From JAAFHB01 sp963675995 (lineage in GTDB: Bacteria; Bacteroidota; Bacteroidia; Bacteroidales; Prolixibacteraceae): DNA of 64,000 nucleotides. A program made the position numbers and the translations under genes. This document shows, one piece after another, positions 45,041 through 54,178 of this stretch. The stretch spans positions 1-64,000 of the forward strand of contig CAXXIY010000001.1 of NCBI GenBank assembly GCA_963675995.2, in the 5' to 3' direction. The notes beneath the pieces are model-generated. The model did not search any database and was not told where the DNA came from. It saw only the letters and a list, made by a program, of their open reading frames with translations. How positions within the stretch are numbered: position 1 is the first letter of the stretch; each line of letters starts with the position of its first letter.

Positions 45041-46243
45041 TTATTTTTCAATTCCTGCCGACCCCAGACAAAGAACCCTGAATTCGGTTCCGGCACTTTG
45101 CGCATTCTTCTCAGAAAGAAGCTCTATGCGCACAATATGTTTTCCGGGCGCCAAATCAGACCCTACCGGGAGCATGTAACGGTATCCACCCCAGGTTTGA
45201 TCAAACCAGGCATCCATGATCACCGGATTTGTTCCATCCACAGTGATGACGGCTTTACCCATTGGTCCGTTGATTCGCCAGCATGAGAGGTAGATCACCT
45301 TTCCGCTGATCTCAAATTCGAGAATACTTCCCGGAACTGAACTTTTCCACCCTGTACTCTTTTGTTGAGAACTATCAAAAACCCAGTTTTTGTTGGTCTT
45401 CGGAACAAGAGCCACCCCATCAAAAACAGAAGTAAACTCGAACTTATCTGAGAATAGAGGTTCAGGAACAGGTGGAATAGTTCCAGGACTACTTTTTTCA
45501 ATGAATTTCTTATAGGCATTTTCCAACGCCATGCAGATCAATTCACCAGTCAGGACATGCCCTGCCTCGTTAGGATGTACCTGATCGGGACTGACCTGTT
45601 CCCATTTGAGCCTCCCCGATTTTATTTCCGGCCAAATGGCATCACGGTAACTGGTCATTGACAAATCGTAATGGATTCCAACTTTGGATTGCCATTCCTG
45701 GGCATTCGACCCATCGTTTTTAGTCATAAAAAGGAGCATAAGCGCCGGCTTTTGCGGGGCGTTCAGAATTTGCCTTACAACTCCTTCGTATGCTTCGGCA
45801 TATGCTTTCGTATTTGGGTCATTAACTGCATAATCAACGACCACAAAATCGGGTGAATAGGAGAGCAGGTCACGTTTTACGCGCATTGCCCCGTAATCGG
45901 ATCCTGTAGCGCCAATCCCGGCATTGACCAATTCGATCACGGCTTTTGGAAACTTTTTTTTCCACCATGCCAGCACAACATTCGGGTAACGTTTGTCAAC
46001 TGTCGCTGAAGCTGCACCCTCTGTAATAGAACCGCCTAAGGCACCAATGACCAACTTCCCACCCATTTGAGCCTTGGCAAAGACCAGATTAAGCCGAGCA
46101 TGATTACCTTCTGAGATATAATTGTTGGGCAATAGACTTTCGGCAGTCGGGAAAACCTGGATAGCCGATTCTGGCTGCTGACCTTTACAGTAAGTAAGCT
46201 GCAACAATACTATCGAAAAAATCAAAAACCTTCTATACCTCAT
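45041..46243 (-). CDS. SGNH/GDSL hydrolase with C-terminal beta-sandwich domain
   Basis: 400 residues with a signal peptide; Cys19 in LTYCKG could be a lipid anchor. Catalytic blocks: GALGGSITEGAAS (Ser near 70), NAGIGATGSDYGAMR near 112, VVVDYAVNDPN near 135, and DQVHPNEAGH near 220 (Asp, His). Residues about 270-400 form a beta-rich domain (YLSCWRINGPMGKAVITVDG) like the accessory domain of CE2-type esterases. It probably removes acetyl or other ester groups from the glycan. It lies between GH5-like and GH-A genes with short gaps. Confidence 0.85.
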   Translation of the reverse strand: MRYRRFLIFSIVLLQLTYCKGQQPESAIQVFPTAESLLPNNYISEGNHARLNLVFAKAQMGGKLVIGALGGSITEGAASATVDKRYPNVVLAWWKKKFPKAVIELVNAGIGATGSDYGAMRVKRDLLSYSPDFVVVDYAVNDPNTKAYAEAYEGVVRQILNAPQKPALMLLFMTKNDGSNAQEWQSKVGIHYDLSMTSYRDAIWPEIKSGRLKWEQVSPDQVHPNEAGHVLTGELICMALENAYKKFIEKSSPGTIPPVPEPLFSDKFEFTSVFDGVALVPKTNKNWVFDSSQQKSTGWKSSVPGSILEFEISGKVIYLSCWRINGPMGKAVITVDGTNPVIMDAWFDQTWGGYRYMLPVGSDLAPGKHIVRIELLSEKNAQSAGTEFRVLCLGSAGIEK

Positions 46244-46270
46244 TTTTTCTCAAGTTTAAATCTCCAAATC

Positions 46271-47524
46271 TTATTGTGCTGAAAAGCTGGCATTGGCTTT
46301 AATAATTTCGTCAAGCTGGTATTTCCGGCTGTTCGTCGGGGTCACATTCCAGTCGGCATCCTGACTCGAAAAATCAAACACCCAAAGTGAAGCAAGCTGT
46401 ACCTTGTTATCAATTACAGCATTTAATGATTCATGGAATTTTTGAGCTTCCATTTCTGCTCCAAGGGTTTTAGGAGAACCAAACTCGCCTATAAATAGTG
46501 GTCGTTTTAGCTCTCTGGCTGATCTCATAGCCTCCTGTATAATTTGCGAAAGGGTGGCATTGATACCGGAAAAATATTTAAATTCCTGATCAGGATATGG
46601 ATGAAGGGTCAATGTTCCCAGTCCGGAAGGATTTTGCAAATCAAGGAGAGCTGTAAAATCAGTGGCCGAATCCTGTATCCAGGTTTGGTATTTGTAACGA
46701 TGGTAACTATTTGTACCTGGCATTCCATTCCCGCTGAAGATTGCCCTGTCGGGATCTGTCTTTCGTACTGTTGCAATAAACTCATTCAATGCAAACTGAA
46801 GAATTTCGGTAGTGAAAATATCTTCAGAGGTACGTGCAGCGGGGGTTCCCTGTGAAGTACTGACCTTGGGCAAATAATTCATTGCCTGACTAAGTAAGTC
46901 AACGTAGGAATTCCACTCATTGCCAAATTCCCATCCCCAAATTGCAGGTGAATTTTTATACCTGCTAATAATTTCTGTTGTGTAGGTACGCATGAAAGCG
47001 ATTGTCCTGCTGTTAGGATTTCCCCATTGGTTTATATGTTCTCCCATCAAATCGGGTACTGCGGCATAAAACCAAAACAATGAAGGGATTAAACCGATTC
47101 CATTCGTTTCGGCAGATTTCACAAACTCATCGAGTAGGGTAAAATACCTTGTTTTGTTTGTTTGATACAATTTTAGTTCATTCGGCCAGAAACCATTGGC
47201 AGAGAACCGGATAAAAGGGATTTTGTTATCACTTAAGTACTTAAACCCATCGGTATAGCTTTTGTCATTTGAGTTAATAATGGTCCGGTAAAAGGCATTG
47301 AAATAATTAACCCCAATTCCGCGATAGGGCTTACCATCTCGCATAAAGAGTCCGTCGGTTGACACTTTCAGAATTCCTGGAACGATGACAGGTTCGATGA
47401 TTCCACTATCCTTTTTCGCGGATTGACAGTTCAACGTTGCAATCGGAACAACCAATACCAATAGTAAATATACGAAGGCTTTTACAAAAATCGTTTTTGT
47501 TATTTGAGCATTTCTGTTCATCAT
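46271..47524 (-). CDS. GH5-like lipoprotein hydrolase, copy 1
   Basis: 417 residues. A long hydrophobic N-terminus ends in a candidate lipobox TLNC (Cys33), so surface or periplasmic anchoring is likely. TIM barrel with RGIGVNYFNAF (68-78), IPFIRFSANGFWPNE (102-116), acid/base Glu203 in EFGNEWN, His308 in LTLHPYP and nucleophile Glu347 in LFIGEFGS. This is a GH5-type retaining beta-glycosidase layout, but I cannot set a subfamily. It is a tandem paralogue of the next gene (47537-48808) with long identical stretches, 12 bp apart. Confidence 0.83.
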   Translation of the reverse strand: MMNRNAQITKTIFVKAFVYLLLVLVVPIATLNCQSAKKDSGIIEPVIVPGILKVSTDGLFMRDGKPYRGIGVNYFNAFYRTIINSNDKSYTDGFKYLSDNKIPFIRFSANGFWPNELKLYQTNKTRYFTLLDEFVKSAETNGIGLIPSLFWFYAAVPDLMGEHINQWGNPNSRTIAFMRTYTTEIISRYKNSPAIWGWEFGNEWNSYVDLLSQAMNYLPKVSTSQGTPAARTSEDIFTTEILQFALNEFIATVRKTDPDRAIFSGNGMPGTNSYHRYKYQTWIQDSATDFTALLDLQNPSGLGTLTLHPYPDQEFKYFSGINATLSQIIQEAMRSARELKRPLFIGEFGSPKTLGAEMEAQKFHESLNAVIDNKVQLASLWVFDFSSQDADWNVTPTNSRKYQLDEIIKANASFSAQ

Positions 47525-47536
47525 GATACTTTTTAG

Positions 47537-48808
47537 TTAAAACCCTGAACCAGAGCTGAATTGTGCATTTGCTTTAACAATCTCCTCCAGCTGATACTTC
47601 CGGCTATTCGTCGGTGTGATATTCCAGTCGGCGTCCTGGTAGGAGAAGTCAAACACCCAAAGTGCAGAAAGCTGTACCTTATTATCAATTATTGCATTGA
47701 GTACCTGATAAAATTTCTGGGCTTCGGTTTCTGTCCCAAGCAATTTGGATGCTCCAAATTCACCGATAAACAGCGGACGTTTTAACTCCTTTGATGACCG
47801 CATAGCCTCCTGTATGATTTTTGAGAAGCTACATTTTTCATCTGAAAAATATTTAAACTCGATATCAGGATAGGTATGCAGGGTCAATGTTCCCAGGCTG
47901 GCCGGATTCTGAACATCCAGCAGCGAAGTGAAATCTGTCGAGGAATCGGGTGTCGTATTATGGTATTTATACCGGTGAAACATATCGGGGCTTGCAATTG
48001 AATTTCCGCTGAAAATGGGCCTGTCAGTGTCCAATTTCCGTATCGTTGCGGTAAACTCATTTAAGGCATAGGAAAACATTTCGGTATCAATCACATCTTC
48101 AGAGGTGCGTTGTGCTGGTGTTCCCTGGGTCGGGCTGACACCCGCGAGGGGAGGATTTTTCTGTCCGGTAAAGCTAAGATACAAATTGACCTCATTGGAA
48201 AATTCCCAGCCCCATATGGCAGGAGAATTTTTATATCGTTGTACAATTTCGGTGGTGTAGACCCGCATAAATTGAATCGTCTTGCTGTTCGGGTTGCCCC
48301 ATTGATTCAGGTGTTCACCCATCAGATCTGGAACTGCAGCAAAAAACCAGAACATTGACGGTATTAGTCCCACTCCGTTTGTTTCAGCAGATTTCACAAA
48401 CTCATCGAGCATTGTAAAATACTTTGTTTTATTTGTCTGATACAATTTCAGCTCATTTGGCCAAAACCCATTGGCAGAAAATCTTATGAAAGGAATCTTA
48501 TTGTCTCCTAAATATTTTAATCCGTCGGCATAGGTTTTATCTGCTGAATTAAGTATTGTCCTGTAAAATGCGCTGAAATAATTGACACCAATCCCATGGT
48601 ATTCCTTACCATCACGCGTAAAGATGCCTTCAGCGGACACTTTCAGGGCACCTGTGATATGGTCATTTGTAAGGGATTCAACCTCTTTCTTCGATTGACA
48701 GGTTACCGACAGAAGTACAAATGCTAAAACCAAATACAGGCCGCAGAAGTGTGCACCAGATATAAATCTGACTTTATTTGTTTTTTTAATCATGGTAAAA
48801 CGTTTCAT
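47537..48808 (-). CDS. GH5-like lipoprotein hydrolase, copy 2
   Basis: 423 residues. Candidate lipobox SVTC at Cys37. The catalytic set is as in copy 1: acid/base Glu206 in EFSNEVN, His311 in LTLHTYP, nucleophile Glu350 in LFIGEFGA. The copies agree over most of the barrel but differ around 205-235 (QKNPPLAGV against QAMNYLPKV) and in SMFWFF for SLFWFY, both near the substrate cleft, which hints at different fine specificity. A start at the second Met (48793) is also possible. The GH127 copy B gene lies 114 bp upstream. Confidence 0.83.
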   Translation of the reverse strand: MKRFTMIKKTNKVRFISGAHFCGLYLVLAFVLLSVTCQSKKEVESLTNDHITGALKVSAEGIFTRDGKEYHGIGVNYFSAFYRTILNSADKTYADGLKYLGDNKIPFIRFSANGFWPNELKLYQTNKTKYFTMLDEFVKSAETNGVGLIPSMFWFFAAVPDLMGEHLNQWGNPNSKTIQFMRVYTTEIVQRYKNSPAIWGWEFSNEVNLYLSFTGQKNPPLAGVSPTQGTPAQRTSEDVIDTEMFSYALNEFTATIRKLDTDRPIFSGNSIASPDMFHRYKYHNTTPDSSTDFTSLLDVQNPASLGTLTLHTYPDIEFKYFSDEKCSFSKIIQEAMRSSKELKRPLFIGEFGASKLLGTETEAQKFYQVLNAIIDNKVQLSALWVFDFSYQDADWNITPTNSRKYQLEEIVKANAQFSSGSGF

Positions 48809-48922
48809 CTGTATATAATTTGCTTTTAGCGGTTAGAAGGAATCGTAGATCAGCGAAGCTAATAGCCAAGATGAAATATTCATTTCGGTTGGTGATATTC
48901 TTATCATGGTGATTTCAATGGG

Positions 48923-50788
48923 TTACTTCCGGACATCGATTGTTTCGTCCAGCCAGACTTTATAACGATTCTCTTTGCTCCATTCGTTACCTGCCGATGA
49001 AAAGTCACAAAAGCGAATCGTCCTGTTATCAGCACCAAGTTGTACATAACTTCCCATCTGTAATGGAATGGTGAAGCACATCCATATGTTGGCAGGCTTT
49101 TCAGCGCATGGCTCTAATGGAACGATTCCATCTTTGTCGTTAACGATAGCCGATTCATCAATATCACCACCTCCTAAACGGGAATCACGGGCTAGCAGAA
49201 TGGGGCCGCGGGTCAATGCAAAATGGTGGTTCATTCTTACAACTTTTCCACGGAGGTCTAATTTTATCGCAACTTTGTCTCCCTTTTTCCAGGTTCGCGA
49301 AACCGATTTGTAAGTACCAGTTTCAATCTTTTCTTCATATTGACCGTTGATGGAGATGGAGCTCTTTTCAGACCATTCCGGAATCCGGAACAGGATTGGA
49401 AATAGTGTTTCTCTATCGGGAATAACTTCAACAATGATCGAATCTGATTCAGGAAAATTTGTTGTTTGTTTAATCACCACATTGACTCCATTGGCCAACT
49501 GCACTTTTGAGTCCGACTGACAATACAAATTAATGGTAATGCCTTTATCACTTTTCATTACAGCAAAACGAGGCATCAAAACAAATGCCCGGGGACCATT
49601 GGCGATACAACAGCTGATCTCCATACCACATTGTTTTGCCCCAACAGTTTTGTACCCTTCCAACTGTGTATAATAAATCAGATTGGAGCCATCGATCTTT
49701 ACAGCACCAAGTAGTGCGTTGTAAAAGCTTTTTTCGATCTGATCAGCATAAACTGACTTACCAGTTATCTTTAATAAATTATAGCACAATTTGATCCAGG
49801 TTGTTGCCACACAAGTTTCATTGGTCTGGAAGTATGGATAAATTTGGCTGTCATGACCATGATACCAACCTTCAAAGGCAGATCCCGACCCGGCCAGATT
49901 GATTTCGGTCCTGATAATATTTTGAACGGTCGCTTCAACTGCCGACAAATAAAGTGGGCTTCCTGTTACCCGGTAAAGTTCCAGCAACCCTTCATAACAT
50001 GACATCATCTCATATGACTTTACGCCGTTTTCCCAGCTAAACCAATCCTTTGGATGTGGATAACGGTCAGCTACATCAACGCCGGCCAACGCTTTGGAGA
50101 TTAGTTTTGGATAATCCTCTGTTTCCCATTGGTTAACAATGTAATTGGCAAAATCGAGAAACCTCTTTTCTCCGGTAACTTCATACAGTATTACAATTGG
50201 CTGAAGGACTGAGCTACTGGCCATACCCCGGTGATTGCCGGTTTTGACAATATTTGTCTTTCCCGGACCAACTTCAGTCATTAAATGATCTGCCAACTTA
50301 ACAGCAGCTTTAAGCACATTTTTGTCGTTGCTGATCCCATAATATTCCAATAGTCCAAGAAGTGTGTATTTTCTTCCCCATACATCCCATTGCTGCAAGT
50401 GAGCATTATCGGCATAATTTCCAATATACCCATCAGGAGTTTGGGTAGCCAGTAAGTCGGTTACAGATTGCTTTATTTTTGCGAATAATTCCGGATTGTG
50501 ATTATACTCGTATGCACCAATAGCCGAAGTAACCCACTTCCCCCAAAATTCGGTTTGCCAAAGCCTTGTTTCACTGCGATGTTTAAACGGTTCAATCAGG
50601 TGTGAAGCATCCTGTGCCTGGATGCGGTTCTGATTCAATTCATCGAGCTTATTGCCAACAAATCCATTCAGTTTTACAGCCGGGATTGCTGACAATTGAT
50701 CCCTTACAACAGATGTAACAATTGGTTGCGCAATAACATGTCCTGCACACAAAGCGAAGCAAATAAGAAAACTTAAAATTTTTGACAT
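48923..50788 (-). CDS. GH127 (DUF1680) beta-L-arabinofuranosidase-like, copy B
   Basis: 621 residues with a signal peptide (to about 20). The zinc/Cys centre is complete: Glu324 and Cys326 in NETCVATTW, Cys393/Cys394 in ISCCIANGPRAF. It is a paralogue of copy A at 25042-26931, with the barrel well conserved and the C-terminal beta domains more different. It is the first enzyme gene after the Sus genes, behind a 287-bp gap that holds an inverted repeat and a TAACTTTG -7-like box (50902-50909). Confidence 0.88.
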   Translation of the reverse strand: MSKILSFLICFALCAGHVIAQPIVTSVVRDQLSAIPAVKLNGFVGNKLDELNQNRIQAQDASHLIEPFKHRSETRLWQTEFWGKWVTSAIGAYEYNHNPELFAKIKQSVTDLLATQTPDGYIGNYADNAHLQQWDVWGRKYTLLGLLEYYGISNDKNVLKAAVKLADHLMTEVGPGKTNIVKTGNHRGMASSSVLQPIVILYEVTGEKRFLDFANYIVNQWETEDYPKLISKALAGVDVADRYPHPKDWFSWENGVKSYEMMSCYEGLLELYRVTGSPLYLSAVEATVQNIIRTEINLAGSGSAFEGWYHGHDSQIYPYFQTNETCVATTWIKLCYNLLKITGKSVYADQIEKSFYNALLGAVKIDGSNLIYYTQLEGYKTVGAKQCGMEISCCIANGPRAFVLMPRFAVMKSDKGITINLYCQSDSKVQLANGVNVVIKQTTNFPESDSIIVEVIPDRETLFPILFRIPEWSEKSSISINGQYEEKIETGTYKSVSRTWKKGDKVAIKLDLRGKVVRMNHHFALTRGPILLARDSRLGGGDIDESAIVNDKDGIVPLEPCAEKPANIWMCFTIPLQMGSYVQLGADNRTIRFCDFSSAGNEWSKENRYKVWLDETIDVRK

Positions 50789-50865
50789 GTCGGAATATCT
50801 TGAGTTAATTACATTTTTATTGAAAGGGGAAAATGTTAGGAAGAGGTAGTTGTCGAAAAGGCATT

Positions 50866-50971
50866 TTACCGCAGAGGCACACAGGGAAGGCGTAGAGTGA
50901 GCAAAGTTAATATTTTAGATTCTAGGCCTTTGCACCTGTTTGCGAATTCCCTTTGCGGTCCTCTGTGGTAA
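50866..50971. repeat. imperfect inverted repeat in the gap upstream of GH127 copy B
   Basis: TTACCGCAGAGGCACACAGGGAA (arm 50866-50888) is mirrored by a right arm at 50947-50971 whose complement reads TTACCACAGAGG then ACCGCAAAGGGAA. CAGAG/GCAAAG-rich sequences like this recur between genes in many bacterial genomes. It could form a long hairpin or be a remnant of a small mobile repeat. No coding frame is present in 50789-51075. Confidence 0.6.
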
Positions 50972-51075
50972 CGCATTTTGGTTTTATGATAACCTCATTG
51001 TTTCTTCTTTAGTTATTAAAAAATCAGAACTAAGTTTTGAAATCTTTTGTAACTGCCTCATACTATGAGGTAGTG

Positions 51076-52491
51076 TCAATAGACAACAGGCGTAAAATTT
51101 TCTGTTGGAATAACCCTATCCCTGGCAACAATGGTGTCCTGCGCTGCGATGGTATAGGTTCCACTTGGCAAAATAGTCTGAGGCACAGTATAAACCAGAT
51201 AATCAAAAATTGTATTTGTAGCCTGTTTTATCACAACCTTTATTGTGTGTGATTTAAAAGTTAAACCCTTGACTTCGTATAATTTTTGCTGGAATTGATT
51301 GACGGGTGTTACTGTTGAAACATTAGTCGCAACAGGCACTGTCATATCATCAAGATAAACATCAAAGGAACCATAACTAGGTCCTGTTTTCCAATAAAGT
51401 GCAATTCCATCTCCCGTGAAGTTAAAAGTAAAGTAATTTCCCACCGTACTGGAATAATGCCTGTCACCACCATAATTAGCTGCCTCCGGACTCGTTGACC
51501 ACGTTCCGGTATATACAATAGCGGGATTGTTGTCATCTCTTGTTTGAACAGGTCCCTCAAGTACTGGTGCAGTGTATTGCACAGAATAATTATACGAAAG
51601 AACGATGGTATTGCGTTTTATTCCACCCCATTCCTCTCCGTCTTTGACGAATTTGCCTGTTCCCGATACCGGGACACTTGAACCGGTTGTCTGAGAAATT
51701 GAACAGGCGCCATCATTGCCAATTAGAAGATTCATCATCAGATTTCCGATCAATATTTTACTATTGACTACGCTGCTTACCCAGACCTGGGTTTTACCGT
51801 TGGTGGATAAAGCCCATATTTCATTATTGATCAGGGATGATGTGCGATAAACATTATTCTCAACAACCTTTCCAGTTGGATCTTTTACAATACTTGCTCC
51901 CCTGTGAAAATAATTTCCTTGATATTGGTTAACATATTTAACAGCAAACATGGTAAAATTTTTGGGTAATATGGTCCATTGGCTTGCAACTCTGGGATCA
52001 GGGTTGGATACAGATGACTTACCGCTCAGGACCGAATCCAGATTCGTTGCACTCTTAAGGCGGATGGGTATTACATATCCTAGTTTTGCGGACAGGGGAT
52101 CATCAAAAAAAGCATCTTTCAATTGCACTTCGATACTTCCATTTAATTTACCTGCCGGAATTGTTAATTTATCGGATGAGCTCAACGTGTAATAGGCTGA
52201 AGGCATCAAAAGAATGGGATCCTTTGTAGACTCAAATTGTGCCCTGGTGCAAAGATCTGTTGCTACTTCGATATTAAATACGCGATCCTTCGTGTTATTG
52301 TAGACGCCACCCATTACAGCAGGAATCTGGAACTTATGGCCATAGTCATTTGCACTGTTATAGGTATCAAGTGTCTCCACCGGATATTGATTAGGGAAAT
52401 AACCAGCCGTATAATCAAAATCAGTAAATTTATTCTTTTCACAGCCAATCAATCCTGCAATCAGAGTTAGTATTATCAGTATTTTTTTCAT
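51076..52491 (-). CDS. SusE/SusF-position surface lipoprotein with DUF1735-like N-terminus
   Basis: 471 residues. Lipobox LIGC with Cys17 gives an outer-membrane lipoprotein. The first ~170 residues resemble the DUF1735 (BT_3987-like) domain (AGYFPNQYPVETLDTYNS, KLTIPAGKLNGSIEVQL, YVIPIRLKSA). The C-terminal ~140 look like a galactose-binding-type carbohydrate-binding fold (FNFTGDGIALYWKTGPSYG, SFDVYLDDM, THIKVVIK-like strands). It likely captures glycan at the cell surface for the SusCD pair just upstream (52-bp gap). Binding is inferred. Confidence 0.82.
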   Translation of the reverse strand: MKKILIILTLIAGLIGCEKNKFTDFDYTAGYFPNQYPVETLDTYNSANDYGHKFQIPAVMGGVYNNTKDRVFNIEVATDLCTRAQFESTKDPILLMPSAYYTLSSSDKLTIPAGKLNGSIEVQLKDAFFDDPLSAKLGYVIPIRLKSATNLDSVLSGKSSVSNPDPRVASQWTILPKNFTMFAVKYVNQYQGNYFHRGASIVKDPTGKVVENNVYRTSSLINNEIWALSTNGKTQVWVSSVVNSKILIGNLMMNLLIGNDGACSISQTTGSSVPVSGTGKFVKDGEEWGGIKRNTIVLSYNYSVQYTAPVLEGPVQTRDDNNPAIVYTGTWSTSPEAANYGGDRHYSSTVGNYFTFNFTGDGIALYWKTGPSYGSFDVYLDDMTVPVATNVSTVTPVNQFQQKLYEVKGLTFKSHTIKVVIKQATNTIFDYLVYTVPQTILPSGTYTIAAQDTIVARDRVIPTENFTPVVY

Positions 52492-52543
52492 ATCTGAATA
52501 TTATTATGTATTTATTCGACCGTCAAATTTTATAATGAAAACT

Positions 52544-54157
52544 TTACCACCCATCATTTTGAACCAATTTTGTAGTCTTGTCCTTTTCTGACTGCGGAAT
52601 CGGATAATGGTAATTCTTATCGGTGAAGACCCTGTTCTCCACGGTAAACCGCTGATAGGTTAATGTTGTCCCATTCAAAACAATTTTCATCCCGGTAACT
52701 GGCTTTGCCAATACCTGGTCGCCGATTTTCCAACGGCGGACATCGAAGAACCGGTGCTCCTCAAAAGCCAGTTCAACACGGCGTTCATTGCGGATTCGAT
52801 CACGCATCTGATCTTTTGTAAGTCCCACAGGTAGATTTGGCATTCCGGCACGTTTTCGGATTTGATTAACTGCATCATAAACACTGGCATCGGCTCCAAC
52901 TGCTTCATTCTGAGCTTCGGCGTAGTTCAGCAATATCTCAGCATATCTGAATATCACCCATGGACGGCGAACCAAAGTATTGGTAACCTGGTTCCAGGTG
53001 GCGGATCCACTTAAAAATTTGGAAAGATAGTAACCAGTTTTTGTCCCATTTATACTCTGATCACCTGCATCCTTACCTCCAGCATAGGTATTGATTGCCG
53101 TTGATTTAAAAACTGAACCATTATAAAATATTGATGCTGCCAACCGTGGATCCCTGTTAATATATGGATCTGCCGGATTATAACCTGAAGCCGCATCGGT
53201 GATTGGCAGACCGGTTTTCATTTCGTAGGCATCAACCAACTCTTGTGTTGGGTTTGTTCTCCCAAGTGCTCCGTTGAAACTAATGGGAGCATTGTTCGTT
53301 TCGATATCATTACGATTGTTGGCTGCTGTAGCAAAGATCACCTCTGTGTTATAAGCTGCAACCGAATAATTGAAAATATTTGCATACGTTGCATAGAGAC
53401 TATGCGCTTTAAGATCAATTAGTGCCTTGGCTGCAGCTGCAGCCTTTTGCCAGAGTGTGACATCGTTGTCAGGATTGTTTAATAGGCTTGCTGCATATAA
53501 TAAAGTGCGCGATTTTAGCGCAAGGGCTGCTGCCTTTGTGGCACGACCTTTATCCGCATCAGCCGATTGAGCTATGGCTAAAGGCAAAACCAGACTGGCT
53601 GAATCGCAATCGGCAAGAATTTGGGCAACTGTCTCATTAAAGGTATTTCTAGGAAGATCAATGTTGTCGGTTGTATTATAAACCTTGTTAACAATCACTA
53701 CTCCCCCGTACCGTTTCATTAGTTCAAAATGAAAATAGGCTCTTAAGAAGAAGGCTTCACCTCTCAAACGCGGAATATCGGTTGTCGGGATAATATTGGC
53801 AGTTTTTGCCTTTGCAAGAAAAACATTAACCTGCCTGATCCCATTATAGTTGGTTGCATACACATCATCGAGTGTACGGAGCGGGCTCCAGGTTCCATTG
53901 TTAAAAATATTTACCGAGGAATTCAGGTTGGAATTGACCGCCTCATCACAACCGGCTGCAAGCATTGCTCCGTCATAGCGGTTAAATCCCTCCTGCAAAT
54001 AGGCATACCCCTGATTCAGTTGTCCACGGGCTGAATTATTCAGTTTCCAGAATTGGTCTTCGGTAACCGGCCCATCATAAAAATCAAACTTCAGATAATC
54101 ACATGAAGAGGTTAACAACAGAAGGGTGAATAGTATAGGAAAAATGTACTTTTTCAT
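52544..54157 (-). CDS. RagB/SusD family outer-membrane lipoprotein, pair 1
   Basis: 537 residues. Lipoprotein signal with Cys19 (LLTSSC). SusD marks: an N-terminal TEDQFWK start, TPR-like helices with AEAFFLRAYFHFELMKRYGG-type sequence near 125-145, and the C-terminal RKRAGMPNLP, RNERRVELAFEEHRFFDVRRW and YHYPIPQSEKD motifs. It forms the lid of its SusC partner, whose stop lies 21 bp upstream, and binds oligosaccharide. It is clearly related to the second SusD at 57225-58892 but far from identical. Confidence 0.95.
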   Translation of the reverse strand: MKKYIFPILFTLLLLTSSCDYLKFDFYDGPVTEDQFWKLNNSARGQLNQGYAYLQEGFNRYDGAMLAAGCDEAVNSNLNSSVNIFNNGTWSPLRTLDDVYATNYNGIRQVNVFLAKAKTANIIPTTDIPRLRGEAFFLRAYFHFELMKRYGGVVIVNKVYNTTDNIDLPRNTFNETVAQILADCDSASLVLPLAIAQSADADKGRATKAAALALKSRTLLYAASLLNNPDNDVTLWQKAAAAAKALIDLKAHSLYATYANIFNYSVAAYNTEVIFATAANNRNDIETNNAPISFNGALGRTNPTQELVDAYEMKTGLPITDAASGYNPADPYINRDPRLAASIFYNGSVFKSTAINTYAGGKDAGDQSINGTKTGYYLSKFLSGSATWNQVTNTLVRRPWVIFRYAEILLNYAEAQNEAVGADASVYDAVNQIRKRAGMPNLPVGLTKDQMRDRIRNERRVELAFEEHRFFDVRRWKIGDQVLAKPVTGMKIVLNGTTLTYQRFTVENRVFTDKNYHYPIPQSEKDKTTKLVQNDGW

Positions 54158-54178
54158 ATTCTTAAAATTTAATACTTT

